From contig JANWYC010000002.1 of the NCBI GenBank assembly GCA_025057245.1, positions 1 to 23,362 of the forward strand: a stretch of DNA of 23,362 nucleotides. Reading direction: 5' to 3'. Source of the DNA: Aquificaceae bacterium. Lineage in GTDB: Bacteria; Aquificota; Aquificia; Aquificales; Aquificaceae. The notes beneath the pieces are model-generated. The model was not told where the DNA came from, made no database searches, and saw nothing but the letters and a program-made list of their open reading frames with translations. Below, piece after piece: positions 16,723-23,362 of the stretch; within the stretch, counting starts at the first letter, position 1, and each line of letters opens with the position of its first letter. The position numbers and the translations under genes are program-made.

Positions 16723-17183
16723 TTTTCCAGCTCCAAGTTTGCCCGTGCTATTGAAGAAAGGGGAATGTAATAGTCTTTATCATTCTCTTTTACATGAAGA
16801 ATTCCTTCTGTAACCCCTTTTATGTATCCTTTAATCTCCCTTTTACCATCCACAGTCTCCCTTAGCACAAGCCTAACAAATCTACCGTTAAAAAATTCAA
16901 AATGAGATGGTTTGGTAAGCTCTCTAGTAAGCCCTGGGGACGAAACTTCCAGCATGTAAGATACTGGTATTAAATCTTCCACATCAAGAAGCGCACCTAT
17001 CCTTTTGCTTACTTCCTCGCAGTCTCCCAAGGTTATGCCTCCCTCTTTATCCAGAATAATTCTCAATACCCACCCTCTCTCCGATTTAAACTCTACGTCA
17101 AAAAGCCTATATCCCATGCTCTCCACTATGGGTTCTACGAGCTCCTTTACCTTCTCCGCAATTAGTTTTTCTTGCACTTGCAT
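16716..17183 (-). CDS. rimP: Ribosome maturation factor RimP
   Basis: The 155-residue protein assists 30S subunit maturation. It has the N-terminal ELVEPIVESMGYRLFDVEF, the central GGITLGDCEEVSKRI and the signature YMLEVSSPGLTREL, followed by a C-terminal SH3-like domain. ATG 17183 begins the conserved region. An upstream in-frame extension to about 17237 runs through the promoter and a hairpin, so it is not used. A TGCTATAAT box ends 9 nt before the ATG and there is no Shine-Dalgarno, which predicts a leaderless message. It is the first gene of rimP-nusA-rlmD, and the IS remnant lies just upstream. Confidence 0.94.
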   Translation of the reverse strand: MQVQEKLIAEKVKELVEPIVESMGYRLFDVEFKSERGWVLRIILDKEGGITLGDCEEVSKRIGALLDVEDLIPVSYMLEVSSPGLTRELTKPSHFEFFNGRFVRLVLRETVDGKREIKGYIKGVTEGILHVKENDKDYYIPLSSIARANLELEKW

Positions 17184-17192
17184 AGTTTTACA

Positions 17193-17201
17193 ATTATAGC
17201 A
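17193..17201 (-). promoter_or_regulatory. rimP promoter, extended -10, leaderless
   Basis: Minus-strand TGCTATAAT is an extended -10 (TGnTATAAT). Nine nt separate it from the ATG at 17183. No -35 consensus is seen; that region is occupied by the palindrome CACACAGTGTG (17211-17221) and part of a hairpin. Confidence 0.65.
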
Positions 17202-17218
17202 CTGGTACAACACACAGT

Positions 17219-17237
17219 GTGAGAAATGCTTTCTCAC
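17219..17237. repeat. Perfect 8-bp inverted repeat upstream of rimP
   Basis: GTGAGAAA (17219-17226) and TTTCTCAC (17230-17237) flank a 3-nt loop. It sits at the -35/-50 region of the rimP promoter and between that promoter and the tnpB remnant. It could be an operator, a terminator stem for leftward IS transcription (no T-tract follows), or part of the IS right end. Confidence 0.5.
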
Positions 17238-17299
17238 CGAGAGAATAAATCTTCGTTGCTAATTTGTTTCATGTCTACAGTTCCTATTTCTATAGTCAT

Positions 17300-18400
17300 T
17301 TATTCAACTACAGAAACAGGTCTCGCAGGTAGAGGGACTATAGACTCCTCTATGAACCGCCTGAGAACGTTCTTAGCACCTACAACGTCCGCATCTTCTC
17401 GGTGTACACATCGCAGGCACTTAAAAATATCTCCATTGCGGTTCAACTTGTCCTAATAGCCACACTCAGAACAAGTCCTGCTCGTGTATTGCGGTGGAAC
17501 TGTGTGCCACTGGACGCCAGCTACCTCACACAGCTCCTTTATTCTCTTGAGAACATAGCCATATATCCAGTGGTTAAACTTCCTATTTACCGACTTAGCC
17601 CACTTCCCTTTCTTGCCCTTTTTGAGAGCTTTAGGCTCTTCTATCACCGGACTAAAAGTGCCGTTTATAACCTTTTTCAAAATCCTGTTTATCTCAGTCT
17701 TCAGAAAGTGCTTTTTCTGCTTCCAGTTTTTTGAACCTTGTTTCTTTTTGTCTATCTTCTCTATGACTTCCTTTAAGTTGTCACCGTAAACTTCTCCGTC
17801 AGAAGTAGCAACAAGCTTCCTTTAGCCTACGTCCATTCCTTTTGGTTCTTTCTCTTTGAGTTCTACGGTCTTTTTAAAGCTCAGCTTTGCATACCACTTA
17901 CCGTCTTTGTGCAAAATTTCAACAAACGGACGCAGTTCCCAGTTCTCAAAGTATTCTTTTGCATATTCATAGTTTTTAATTGGATATTCTATCCACTCTT
18001 GCGTCTCTGGGTCTCTTAGTTTTAGCCAAAAATCAAAAGAGTTATTGCCCTTCTCAAGCTTGAAAAATCTCTCGTCCAGTTTCATGGAAGTCTTTTTAAT
18101 CTCGGGCTTTTTGAGTTCTTTGTTCTTGTGCTTCTTCTTGAGCTTGAAGTAGCTTTTGAGAATTGCCTTTGACTGCTGTAAGGCGCATCCCTTGTATCTG
18201 GCTGACAAGAAAGAACCTACAGGACACGTTTTGACTTCTTGATAGTCTGGTATTCTGTTCTGGGCTATTCCAATGTCGATAAAGTGTTGCATTACTTCCT
18301 TGTAAGCATTGCAAAGCCTTTGAAGAGAACTCTTTTTCCCACTATTGGCAAACTCAAGAGAAAACAAAAGACTTCTGGTAATTTCCTTATTTGTGGACAC
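17300..18400 (-). pseudogene. tnpB: TnpB (IS607/IS605 OrfB) pseudogene with two in-frame stops
   Basis: One frame runs 367 codons and is broken by TAA at 17822-17824 (codon 193) and TAG at 17453-17455 (codon 316). The translation keeps the TnpB layout: an N-terminal beta-strand/helix region, the RuvC-I segment KGMDVG-stop-RKLVATSDG, the RuvC-II glutamate in SPVIEEP, and a zinc ribbon TSRTCSECGY-stop-DKLNRNGDIF with CLRC. The RuvC-III region survives as REDADVVGAKNVLRRF, although the usual histidine context is altered. TnpB proteins are RNA-guided nucleases ancestral to Cas12. No frameshift is needed to read through, so the decay is recent or the stops were the main damage. The first stop falls right after the catalytic aspartate. 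Confidence 0.85.
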
Positions 18401-18458
18401 TGCCTGTCGCTCTGCGATAGCTCATACCCATCTTCCTTGCCCAATCAGAGAGCTTCAT
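18387..18458 (-). pseudogene. tnpA: IS607 TnpA N-terminal stub
   Basis: ATG 18458 opens MKLSDWARKMGMSYR, the typical start of the MerR-like DNA-binding domain of IS607 serine recombinases. After it the frame runs into unrelated residues and stops after 23 codons. The rest of the recombinase (about 190 residues) is missing, apparently through a deletion that joined the beginning of tnpA to the region just upstream of tnpB. Confidence 0.7.
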
Positions 18459-18461
18459 AGA

Positions 18462-18542
18462 GAGAAATATAAAACTAACATCTATATTTGTTAAGAAGCA
18501 TCTATGAAGTTAAATATTAGTAACCAATACTTTATATTTCTC
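18462..18542. repeat. 12-bp inverted repeat beside the IS remnant
   Basis: GAGAAATATAAA (18462-18473) and TTTATATTTCTC (18531-18542) are exact inverted copies 57 nt apart, immediately upstream of the tnpA stub. The AT-rich interval has additional short complementary stretches. It may be the left end or control region of the element. Confidence 0.5.
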
Positions 18543-18583
18543 GCCCCATTCATTAGAAGGTAGGTGCAAGTGAATATCCCTCT

Positions 18584-18607
18584 GAGAATGTTTTAACTTC
18601 TTCTGGA
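18584..18607 (+). repeat. Third copy of the dispersed repeat (partial)
   Basis: GAGAATGTTTTAACTTCTTC matches the start of copy B at 11734 with two mismatches in 20 bases. It lies 24-47 nt before the first CRISPR repeat, where a leader would be expected. Confidence 0.45.
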
Positions 18608-18630
18608 GTAGTAAATGTTGTTACTGTTTT

Positions 18631-18728
18631 GTCGCAACCCCACACAGTGGGATTAAAACTATTTATTAAAGAGAGCCAATTCGGAACATACTTTTACGGG
18701 TCGCAACCCCACACAGTGGGATTAAAAC
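18631..18728 (+). CRISPR. Two-repeat CRISPR remnant
   Basis: Two identical 29-nt repeats lie at 18631-18659 and 18700-18728 (start GTCGCAACCCC, middle ACACAGTG, end GGATTAAAAC), with a single 40-nt spacer at 18660-18699. The partial palindrome CCCCACACAGTGGG and the ATTAAAAC-type 3' end are typical of type I/III repeats, which suggests plus-strand transcription with the leader to the left. No cas gene is present in the window. No further copy of the repeat was seen. Confidence 0.88.
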
Positions 18729-18792
18729 CCGTCAGGGCTACCTCTTTGAAAGCCTTGTCAGGTCTGATTTTTAGCATACCCCCACCCCTTTC

Positions 18793-18837
18793 AAATGCAT
18801 GCAAATTTTCTCGAAGCGGAGGTAATGCATTTTTTTA
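18793..18837 (+). terminator. Possible terminator after the CRISPR remnant
   Basis: AAATGCAT (18793-18800) and ATGCATTT (18825-18832) can pair, and a run of eight T follows (18830-18837). The loop is long (24 nt) and the stem AT-rich, so this is a weak candidate for ending plus-strand CRISPR transcription. Confidence 0.25.
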
Positions 18838-18915
18838 AAACCGCATGAATATAACACAAAAATACACCTCAACCTCTCTAAGGAAACAACACCCTATTCA
18901 GTTGCCAAGATGTCA

Positions 18916-18934
18916 AGGGACTGCAACAGCCCCT
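18916..18934 (-). ncRNA. Candidate small RNA hairpin
   Basis: About 11 nt after the predicted start of the orphan promoter the minus strand reads AGGGGCTGTTGCAGTCCCT, an 8-bp stem (one G-U pair) with a 3-nt loop. No known RNA family is recognised and the 3' end of any transcript is unclear. Confidence 0.3.
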
Positions 18935-18951
18935 CATTTACATTGTTATAT

Positions 18952-18980
18952 AGCATAACACAAGGAAAACGGAAAGTCAA
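18952..18980 (-). promoter_or_regulatory. Orphan promoter (TTGACT-N17-TATGCT) downstream of thiD
   Basis: On the minus strand TTGACT (18980-18975) and TATGCT (18957-18952) have exact 17-nt spacing. The predicted start is near 18945. No protein gene follows; the transcript would run toward and antisense to the CRISPR remnant. Confidence 0.55.
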
Positions 18981-19048
18981 GAGGGTAGGTTAAAGTGTTC
19001 AGCGGTCAAACCTAAAACTTTAAGCTTTAATGAGTGCTAAATTTCAGG

Positions 19049-19840
19049 CTATGTTTTCAAAATCCACATGTGGTTTAAAGGTCCGTGCCCCTTGCCTAAA
19101 GGTAGGGAGTGCTCTATGGCACCCTGTATGTATTCCTTAGCTTTTCCTACCGCTGACTTTAAAGCATACCCTTTAGCTAGGTAGGCAGTTATGGCGGAGG
19201 AGAAGGTGCATCCCGTGCCGTGTGTGTTTTTTGTTTTTACCAACCTTCCTCTAAAGTATTCAAAGGAAGTGCCGTCGTAGAAAACATCTACCGCCTCGTC
19301 GCCTTCCATGTGTCCACCTTTGACCACTACCGCAGAACAGCCGAGCGAGTGTATGTGCTTGCAGGCTTTTTCCATATCCTCAATGCCTTTTATGCTAAAA
19401 CCGCAAAGTTCCTCCGCTTCTGGGATGTTGGGTGTTACAAGCGTTGCAAGTGGTAAGAGCTCTTTTATCAATGTTTCTCTGGCTGACTGTCTTAGCAACG
19501 GGTCTCCAGACTTAGCCCTCATAACAGGGTCAAGCACAAAGTTGGTTAGCTTAAATTCTCTTATGGCTTTTGCGACGGATTGGGTAATGTCTTCCCTTGA
19601 GAGCATACCAGTCTTGCAAGCGTCCACCCCTATGTCTTCTACTACAACTTTTATCTGGTCGTAGACCGCCTGAGCTGGCATGTCCACCACATAGGAGACA
19701 CCCTGAGTGTTTTGAACTGTAACTGAAGTTATGGCACACATACCGTATACACCAAGCACTGTAAAGGTTTTTATGTCCGCTTGGATGCCTGCGCCTCCAC
19801 CACTATCAGAACCCGCTATGGTTAAAGCCTTTCTAACCAT
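19049..19840 (-). CDS. thiD: Hydroxymethylpyrimidine/phosphomethylpyrimidine kinase
   Basis: The 263-residue ribokinase-fold enzyme phosphorylates HMP and then HMP-P to give HMP-PP for thiamine synthesis. The N-terminus has the substrate loop TIAGSDSGGGAGIQADIKT. LDPVMRAKSGDPLL and LVTPNIPEAEELCG lie in the middle, and the anion hole with catalytic cysteine is HGTGCTFSSAI near residue 210. Length is normal. The ATG shares its A with the bamA stop (TAATG), so it is translated as the last gene of the thpR-purM-bamA-thiD unit. No other thiamine gene or TPP riboswitch is seen nearby. Confidence 0.95.
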   Translation of the reverse strand: MVRKALTIAGSDSGGGAGIQADIKTFTVLGVYGMCAITSVTVQNTQGVSYVVDMPAQAVYDQIKVVVEDIGVDACKTGMLSREDITQSVAKAIREFKLTNFVLDPVMRAKSGDPLLRQSARETLIKELLPLATLVTPNIPEAEELCGFSIKGIEDMEKACKHIHSLGCSAVVVKGGHMEGDEAVDVFYDGTSFEYFRGRLVKTKNTHGTGCTFSSAITAYLAKGYALKSAVGKAKEYIQGAIEHSLPLGKGHGPLNHMWILKT

Positions 19841-22173
19841 TAGAAAAAGAATCCTATAACAAAGTGTATCTTACTTTTTGACGTATCGCCAGGAACTTTT
19901 TTCGTTTTAAAAGCCCAATCTAACTTTATAGGTGCTATAGGTGTTACAAACCTTATACCAAAACCGTAACCTCCCCTCAGGTTTTGAGACTTAAGCTCTT
20001 CCCACTTTTCAAAACCAAGACCAGTATCGTAGAAGACCGCGCCGTAAACAAGGTTTCTGTGTAGTGGATAGTTTAGCTCAGTGGAAAACAAAAACTGCTT
20101 TTTTGAACCTATAGGGTCTAAGGTTTTAGGGTCAAGGCGACCGGCGTAGCCATACCTGTATCCCCTTATAGTAAAGTCTCCACCTACGAAGAACTTTTCG
20201 TCAATAGGCACTTTTTTGCCACCGTAAGCCTCTACAAGACCCAAAACACCTTTTAGAGATAGTATCGTCTCAGTGTCAAACCAGTCATCCTTGAAAAAGT
20301 GCTGATGAGATAGGGCTATCCTGGTAAACTTTTCATTACCACCAAGCACTGGAACTGCTAAAGAGTAGCCCACCTCAGAAAGAGAACCTTGGGACGGAAA
20401 CAGGTAGTTGTCCCTCGAGTCCCTTGCAATACCAAGGATGAACTTTCTTGACTGTCTCTCACCTTCCTGCTCTTTTACAAAAGGTGATGCCAAGACGGAT
20501 ATGTTGCTGTATTTGACCCTTTGAAGGCTAAAGCCACCGCTTACTTTCCAAAACTCCGCAAACTCCCTTGAAAGAGTCAAGTCAAAACCCGTCCTATCTA
20601 CGGTGTAAGTGGAATATTCTATTCTTTTCTCGTAAACAGAACCGGTAAGGTCCATAGGCTTGTTAAGAAACCACTTTTTAGTGTAAGAAAAGGCGTTATC
20701 TCTGTATCTGCTTCCGTAGGAGAAGGATAAGCCTATTACGTCGCCCGTGCCACGAAAGTTGCCCTTACGAATGGATACAAAACCAGAAAGCCCAGTTACT
20801 TGATTGTAGGCAACACCTACGGAGAACTGACCAGTGAACCTCTCCCTTACCTTGACGGTAAAGTCCCAAGCTTTGCCCTCAGAAGGAAAAGGCTCTAAGG
20901 TAACATCCTGATAGTAGCCGTGAGATAGTATTCTTGACCTTGACCTTTCCATCTCCTTCAAGTTTGCCAACTCACCCTCTTGAAACCTTAGCTCCCTTCT
21001 TACCACATAATCTCTGGATTCATAGTTTCCCTGAACCTGTATCCTGTTCACATACACTGGGTCTCCTTCTTCAATACTCAGCAAAAGACTTACCTTCTTA
21101 CCCTCTGTGTCTACTTTTACCTTTTCGTCCACATAGACATTAAGAAAGCCCAACTCAGAATACTTCCTCTTTATGTTTGCCTTTACTCTCTCCACCAGTT
21201 CCTTTCGGTAGTATCCTCCCTTGTTCTTTCTCATAGGCTCACGGGTTAGCTCAGAGTAAGTAAACAAAGTGTTGCCTTCTAACTTTAGCTCTGATAGTTT
21301 GTAGCGTGGACCCTCTTGTATGTTTATGGTTATGGTGTATCTCTCCTCTTCCTTTTCAACTTTGTATTCCACCTTTACTTCAAGAAAGCCCTCGGAGACG
21401 TAAAAATCTTTAAGTTTTTTTATGTCCTCCTTTAACACTTCTTCGCTGTATGGTGGCTTGAACCTTAAGACCAATACGCTAACGGGCTTTGTTTCCATAA
21501 TACCTAAGAGCCTTCGCCCGCTAAAGCTTTTGTTGCCAACAAAGTCTATCCTCCGCACGTATTCAGGCTTACCCTCCTCTATGGTGTATACCACCTTTGA
21601 AGCACCCTTCTTAGGAACAAGTTTGTAGCTTACTTGAACGTTGGGATATCCTTCCTTCACATAAGCCTCTACTATCCTTCTCCTTATAGTCTCTAACTCC
21701 TCTTGCGTTAAAACTCTACCAAGTCTGAGTTTTCTCTGTATTTCCAGCTTTTCTTCTATGGCTGGTGAAGACGTGTAGTCTCTTAGCACTTCCTCGGGCT
21801 CTATCTTTCCTATCTCCGTTTCTATGCCTATCTTTTTCTCCAAGTCCTCAGACCTTATTTTTTTGTTGCCTTCAAACTCTATCTTGTATATCACAGGCAA
21901 GTCAACCACCTTGTATGTGAGCTTAACCTTACCCTCCGAGCTCTCTTGGTAAACCTCCACTTGGTCGAAAAAGCCAGTTCTATACAGTCGCCTTATACTT
22001 TCCCTGACTATGTCCGTGCTGTATAGACTACCCTGACGCAGGTTTATAATGCCAAGGATAACATCCTCGGGTATATACCTCGCCCCTTCTATTTCAATGC
22101 GGTCTATTACCTCCGCAAAAGAAAGGCTAAGAAGGAATAACGACAGAAAAAACGCCCTAAAGGATAACCACAT
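19840..22173 (-). CDS. bamA: Outer membrane protein assembly factor BamA (Omp85)
   Basis: The 777-residue protein inserts beta-barrel proteins into the outer membrane. A signal peptide (MWLSFRAFF...LSLSFA, cleavage before EVIDRIEIEG) is followed by five POTRA-type repeats to about residue 410, each with a 'GN/GA...' beta-strand start such as IEFEGNKKI, IDFVGNKSF, LKLEGNTLF and IQVQGNYES. The 16-strand barrel follows. The conserved VRGF motif appears as FTIRGYRYG near residue 665, and the chain ends in aromatic FFF, the usual C-terminal signal. ATG 22173 is preferred over upstream starts because it begins the signal peptide; it lies 17 nt inside purM. The setting (purM before, thiD after) is not the proteobacterial one with skp/lpxD. 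Confidence 0.93.
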   Translation of the reverse strand: MWLSFRAFFLSLFLLSLSFAEVIDRIEIEGARYIPEDVILGIINLRQGSLYSTDIVRESIRRLYRTGFFDQVEVYQESSEGKVKLTYKVVDLPVIYKIEFEGNKKIRSEDLEKKIGIETEIGKIEPEEVLRDYTSSPAIEEKLEIQRKLRLGRVLTQEELETIRRRIVEAYVKEGYPNVQVSYKLVPKKGASKVVYTIEEGKPEYVRRIDFVGNKSFSGRRLLGIMETKPVSVLVLRFKPPYSEEVLKEDIKKLKDFYVSEGFLEVKVEYKVEKEEERYTITINIQEGPRYKLSELKLEGNTLFTYSELTREPMRKNKGGYYRKELVERVKANIKRKYSELGFLNVYVDEKVKVDTEGKKVSLLLSIEEGDPVYVNRIQVQGNYESRDYVVRRELRFQEGELANLKEMERSRSRILSHGYYQDVTLEPFPSEGKAWDFTVKVRERFTGQFSVGVAYNQVTGLSGFVSIRKGNFRGTGDVIGLSFSYGSRYRDNAFSYTKKWFLNKPMDLTGSVYEKRIEYSTYTVDRTGFDLTLSREFAEFWKVSGGFSLQRVKYSNISVLASPFVKEQEGERQSRKFILGIARDSRDNYLFPSQGSLSEVGYSLAVPVLGGNEKFTRIALSHQHFFKDDWFDTETILSLKGVLGLVEAYGGKKVPIDEKFFVGGDFTIRGYRYGYAGRLDPKTLDPIGSKKQFLFSTELNYPLHRNLVYGAVFYDTGLGFEKWEELKSQNLRGGYGFGIRFVTPIAPIKLDWAFKTKKVPGDTSKSKIHFVIGFFF

Positions 22174-23164
22174 CCCTTTCACCACTTTCCACTTTACCAC
22201 AGACAAAGGCATCCTCCAAAACACTAAGAGTTCTACTCACCCAACCCTCCTCCAACACTAACATAAAGCCAAAACCCCAGTTAAAGGGTTTAAACATCTC
22301 CTCCTTACGCACCTTTCCTAAGTCCGCAATCCATGTAAAGGTTGGGTTGTTAGGTAATAGAGAAGAGTCTACTACCGCTCTACAACCTTCTGGAAGAATT
22401 CTTATTAGGTTTCCCGGCACGCCTCCACCAGTTATGTGTGCCATACCCTTGATTTCCACCCCAGAAGCTTTCAGCAACTTAACCTCCTCTGTGTAAATTC
22501 TGGTAGGCTCTAAAAGCACTTCCCAAACAGGCTTTTTAAACTCGTGCGCATAATCCTCGTAGGATATACCCCTTGCCTCAAGCACCTTTCTTATAAGGCT
22601 GTATCCGTTGCTATGAAAACCACTGGAAGGCAAGCCAAGTATAACATCCCCAGGTTTTATATTCCTACCAGTTATAAGGCTTTCCTTTTCACACGCGCCC
22701 ACGCAAAAACCCGCCAAGTCGTAAACCCCATCTGGGTAAAAGTCTGGCATCTCCGCAGTTTCTCCACCTACAAGTGGAACGCCCGCCATTCTACAACCTT
22801 CTACAATACCGTCCATTAGCCTTTTGAGAACCTCAAGGTCTATCCTACCAGTGGCTATGTAGTCAAGAAAACCCAAGGGCTCCGCACCGGTGGTAATAAG
22901 GTCGTTTACGTTCATAGCCACCAAGTCTATGCCTACCGTGTGATGCACACCTACCTTCTGGGCTATTTTCAACTTCGTTCCCACGCCGTCTGCGGTAAGC
23001 ATCAGAACCGGGTTTTTGTAGCTTTTTAGCTCCACACCGCTGGCAAAGGCACCGAAGAGATGCACTTGCCCGGGCAGAGAACGCACTCTATCCTTTATGT
23101 ATTCCACAAAGGCATCCGCCCTCTGTATGCTAACACCTGCCTTTTCATAAGTCCATTCATCCAT
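22157..23164 (-). CDS. purM: Phosphoribosylformylglycinamidine cyclo-ligase (AIR synthetase)
   Basis: The 335-residue enzyme makes 5-aminoimidazole ribonucleotide from FGAM with ATP in purine synthesis. It has YEKAGVSIQRAD at the N-terminus, the ATP-binding TADGVGTKLKIA, DLVAMNVNDL, LVGGETAEMP, GLPSSGFHSNGYSL and HITGGGVPGNL. ATG 23164 (GAGGAG ten nt upstream) fits the family; a frame extension to TTG 23182 adds six residues and is less likely. It overlaps the end of thpR by 8 nt and the start of bamA by 17 nt. Confidence 0.96.
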   Translation of the reverse strand: MDEWTYEKAGVSIQRADAFVEYIKDRVRSLPGQVHLFGAFASGVELKSYKNPVLMLTADGVGTKLKIAQKVGVHHTVGIDLVAMNVNDLITTGAEPLGFLDYIATGRIDLEVLKRLMDGIVEGCRMAGVPLVGGETAEMPDFYPDGVYDLAGFCVGACEKESLITGRNIKPGDVILGLPSSGFHSNGYSLIRKVLEARGISYEDYAHEFKKPVWEVLLEPTRIYTEEVKLLKASGVEIKGMAHITGGGVPGNLIRILPEGCRAVVDSSLLPNNPTFTWIADLGKVRKEEMFKPFNWGFGFMLVLEEGWVSRTLSVLEDAFVCGKVESGERDVVIL

Positions 23165-23362
23165 GGAAGTAAAACTCCTCAATGGTAGTGTATATGGGTC
23201 CTATTGCGGTTAAAGAGCTCTTTATAAGAGCCACTCTGTCCACTAAGTCCTCTCCAAAAAAGGTGTTTTCGTGCTGACGCAAAAGCTCCTTAAGAGCCTT
23301 TTTTTCAAACTCCTTTATCCTACAAACCGTCACATGAGGATGGAAAGGCTTACCTTCGTCCT
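23157..23362 (-). CDS. thpR: RNA 2',3'-cyclic phosphodiesterase, C-terminal part
   Basis: The last 67 codons of a gene that enters from the right edge are visible, ending at TGA 23157-23159. The peptide has FHPHVTVCRI, the second HxTx motif of the 2H phosphoesterase family, and ends with DRVALIKSSLTAIGPIYTTI, which matches the final strands of ThpR/LigT proteins. These hydrolyse 2',3'-cyclic phosphates to 2'-phosphates in RNA. The first HxTx motif lies outside the window. The stop overlaps the purM start, so it is upstream in the same unit. Confidence 0.85.
   Translation of the reverse strand, partial: DEGKPFHPHVTVCRIKEFEKKALKELLRQHENTFFGEDLVDRVALIKSSLTAIGPIYTTIEEFYFHG

Larger units (their letters stand above)
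17300..18458 (-). mobile_element. Decayed IS607-type insertion sequence
   Basis: The element carries the first 15 or so codons of an IS607 serine recombinase (tnpA) followed directly by a tnpB-type gene in the same orientation, the order found in IS607. Most of tnpA has been deleted and tnpB has two in-frame stops, so it is immobile. The exact ends are unknown, because IS607 elements lack terminal inverted repeats and target duplications. The element may extend to about 17240 on one side and into 18459-18545 on the other. Confidence 0.7.

Noticed and set aside
17211..17221. CACACAGTG shared by the rimP upstream palindrome and the CRISPR repeat
   Set aside because: Nine matching bases without any flanking similarity is probably chance; it is not a repeat copy.
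17402..17734. Plus-strand frame of 110 codons
   Set aside because: It is antisense to the tnpB remnant, which is recognisable on the minus strand, and it has no ribosome site or family features.
18629..18838. Plus-strand frame of 69 codons with a repeated peptide SQPHTVGLK
   Set aside because: The peptide repeat is simply the translation of the two CRISPR repeats.

Overview
The window looks like chromosomal DNA from a thermophilic, autotrophic bacterium of the Aquificaceae (Hydrogenobacter/Thermocrinis/Aquifex lineage). The main pointers are a citryl-CoA synthetase large subunit (ccsA, the two-step citrate cleavage route of the reductive TCA cycle), a lumazine synthase and RNase III that resemble Aquifex proteins as I remember them, and a gyrase A subunit that lacks a recognisable GyrA box, as reported for the single type IIA topoisomerase of A. 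aeolicus. The assignment rests on family recognition; no database search was possible.

Layout. 1-4041 (minus strand): the 5' part of a molybdopterin/4Fe-4S oxidoreductase most like SoeA (sulfite oxidation), then ccsA and gltX. 4357-6123 (plus): panC-ribH-nusB, overlapping genes behind one promoter. 6179-8366 (plus): acpP-fabF-rnc. 8344-9163 (minus): an unrecognised helical protein and a stand-alone TOPRIM protein, which overlap each other; the TOPRIM gene diverges from gyrA (9224-11533, plus). 11534-12065 has no intact gene, but it holds a diverged direct repeat and a possible transposase remnant. 12066-14356 (plus): gnd, a 24-codon ORF and zwf, the oxidative pentose phosphate enzymes. 14492-17183 (minus, named in transcription order): rimP-nusA-rlmD, with overlapping ends. 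17300-18458: a decayed IS607-type element (tnpA stub plus tnpB with two in-frame stops). 18459-19048: a two-repeat CRISPR remnant with no cas genes, and a promoter-like sequence with a hairpin on the opposite strand. 19049-23362 (minus, transcription order): thpR (partial)-purM-bamA-thiD, all overlapping.

The most consistent unusual signal is in gene starts. Several first genes of transcription units (panC, gyrA, the TOPRIM gene, gnd, rimP, probably gltX) have a -10 box only about 9-12 nt from the start codon and no Shine-Dalgarno sequence, so their mRNAs should be leaderless or nearly so. ccsA, acpP and soeA, and many operon-internal genes, have a clear Shine-Dalgarno. Extended -10 boxes (TGnTATAAT) precede ccsA, acpP, gyrA and rimP.

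The genes are mostly housekeeping: cofactor and nucleotide synthesis (panC, ribH, thiD, purM), type II fatty acid synthesis (acpP, fabF), transcription and ribosome or RNA maturation (nusB, nusA, rimP, rnc, rlmD, thpR), DNA topology (gyrA), tRNA charging (gltX) and outer-membrane assembly (bamA). ccsA and the soeA-like gene stand for carbon fixation and sulfur oxidation. The least explained parts are the TOPRIM/helical pair next to gyrA and the mobile-element/CRISPR debris at 17.2-19.0 kb.
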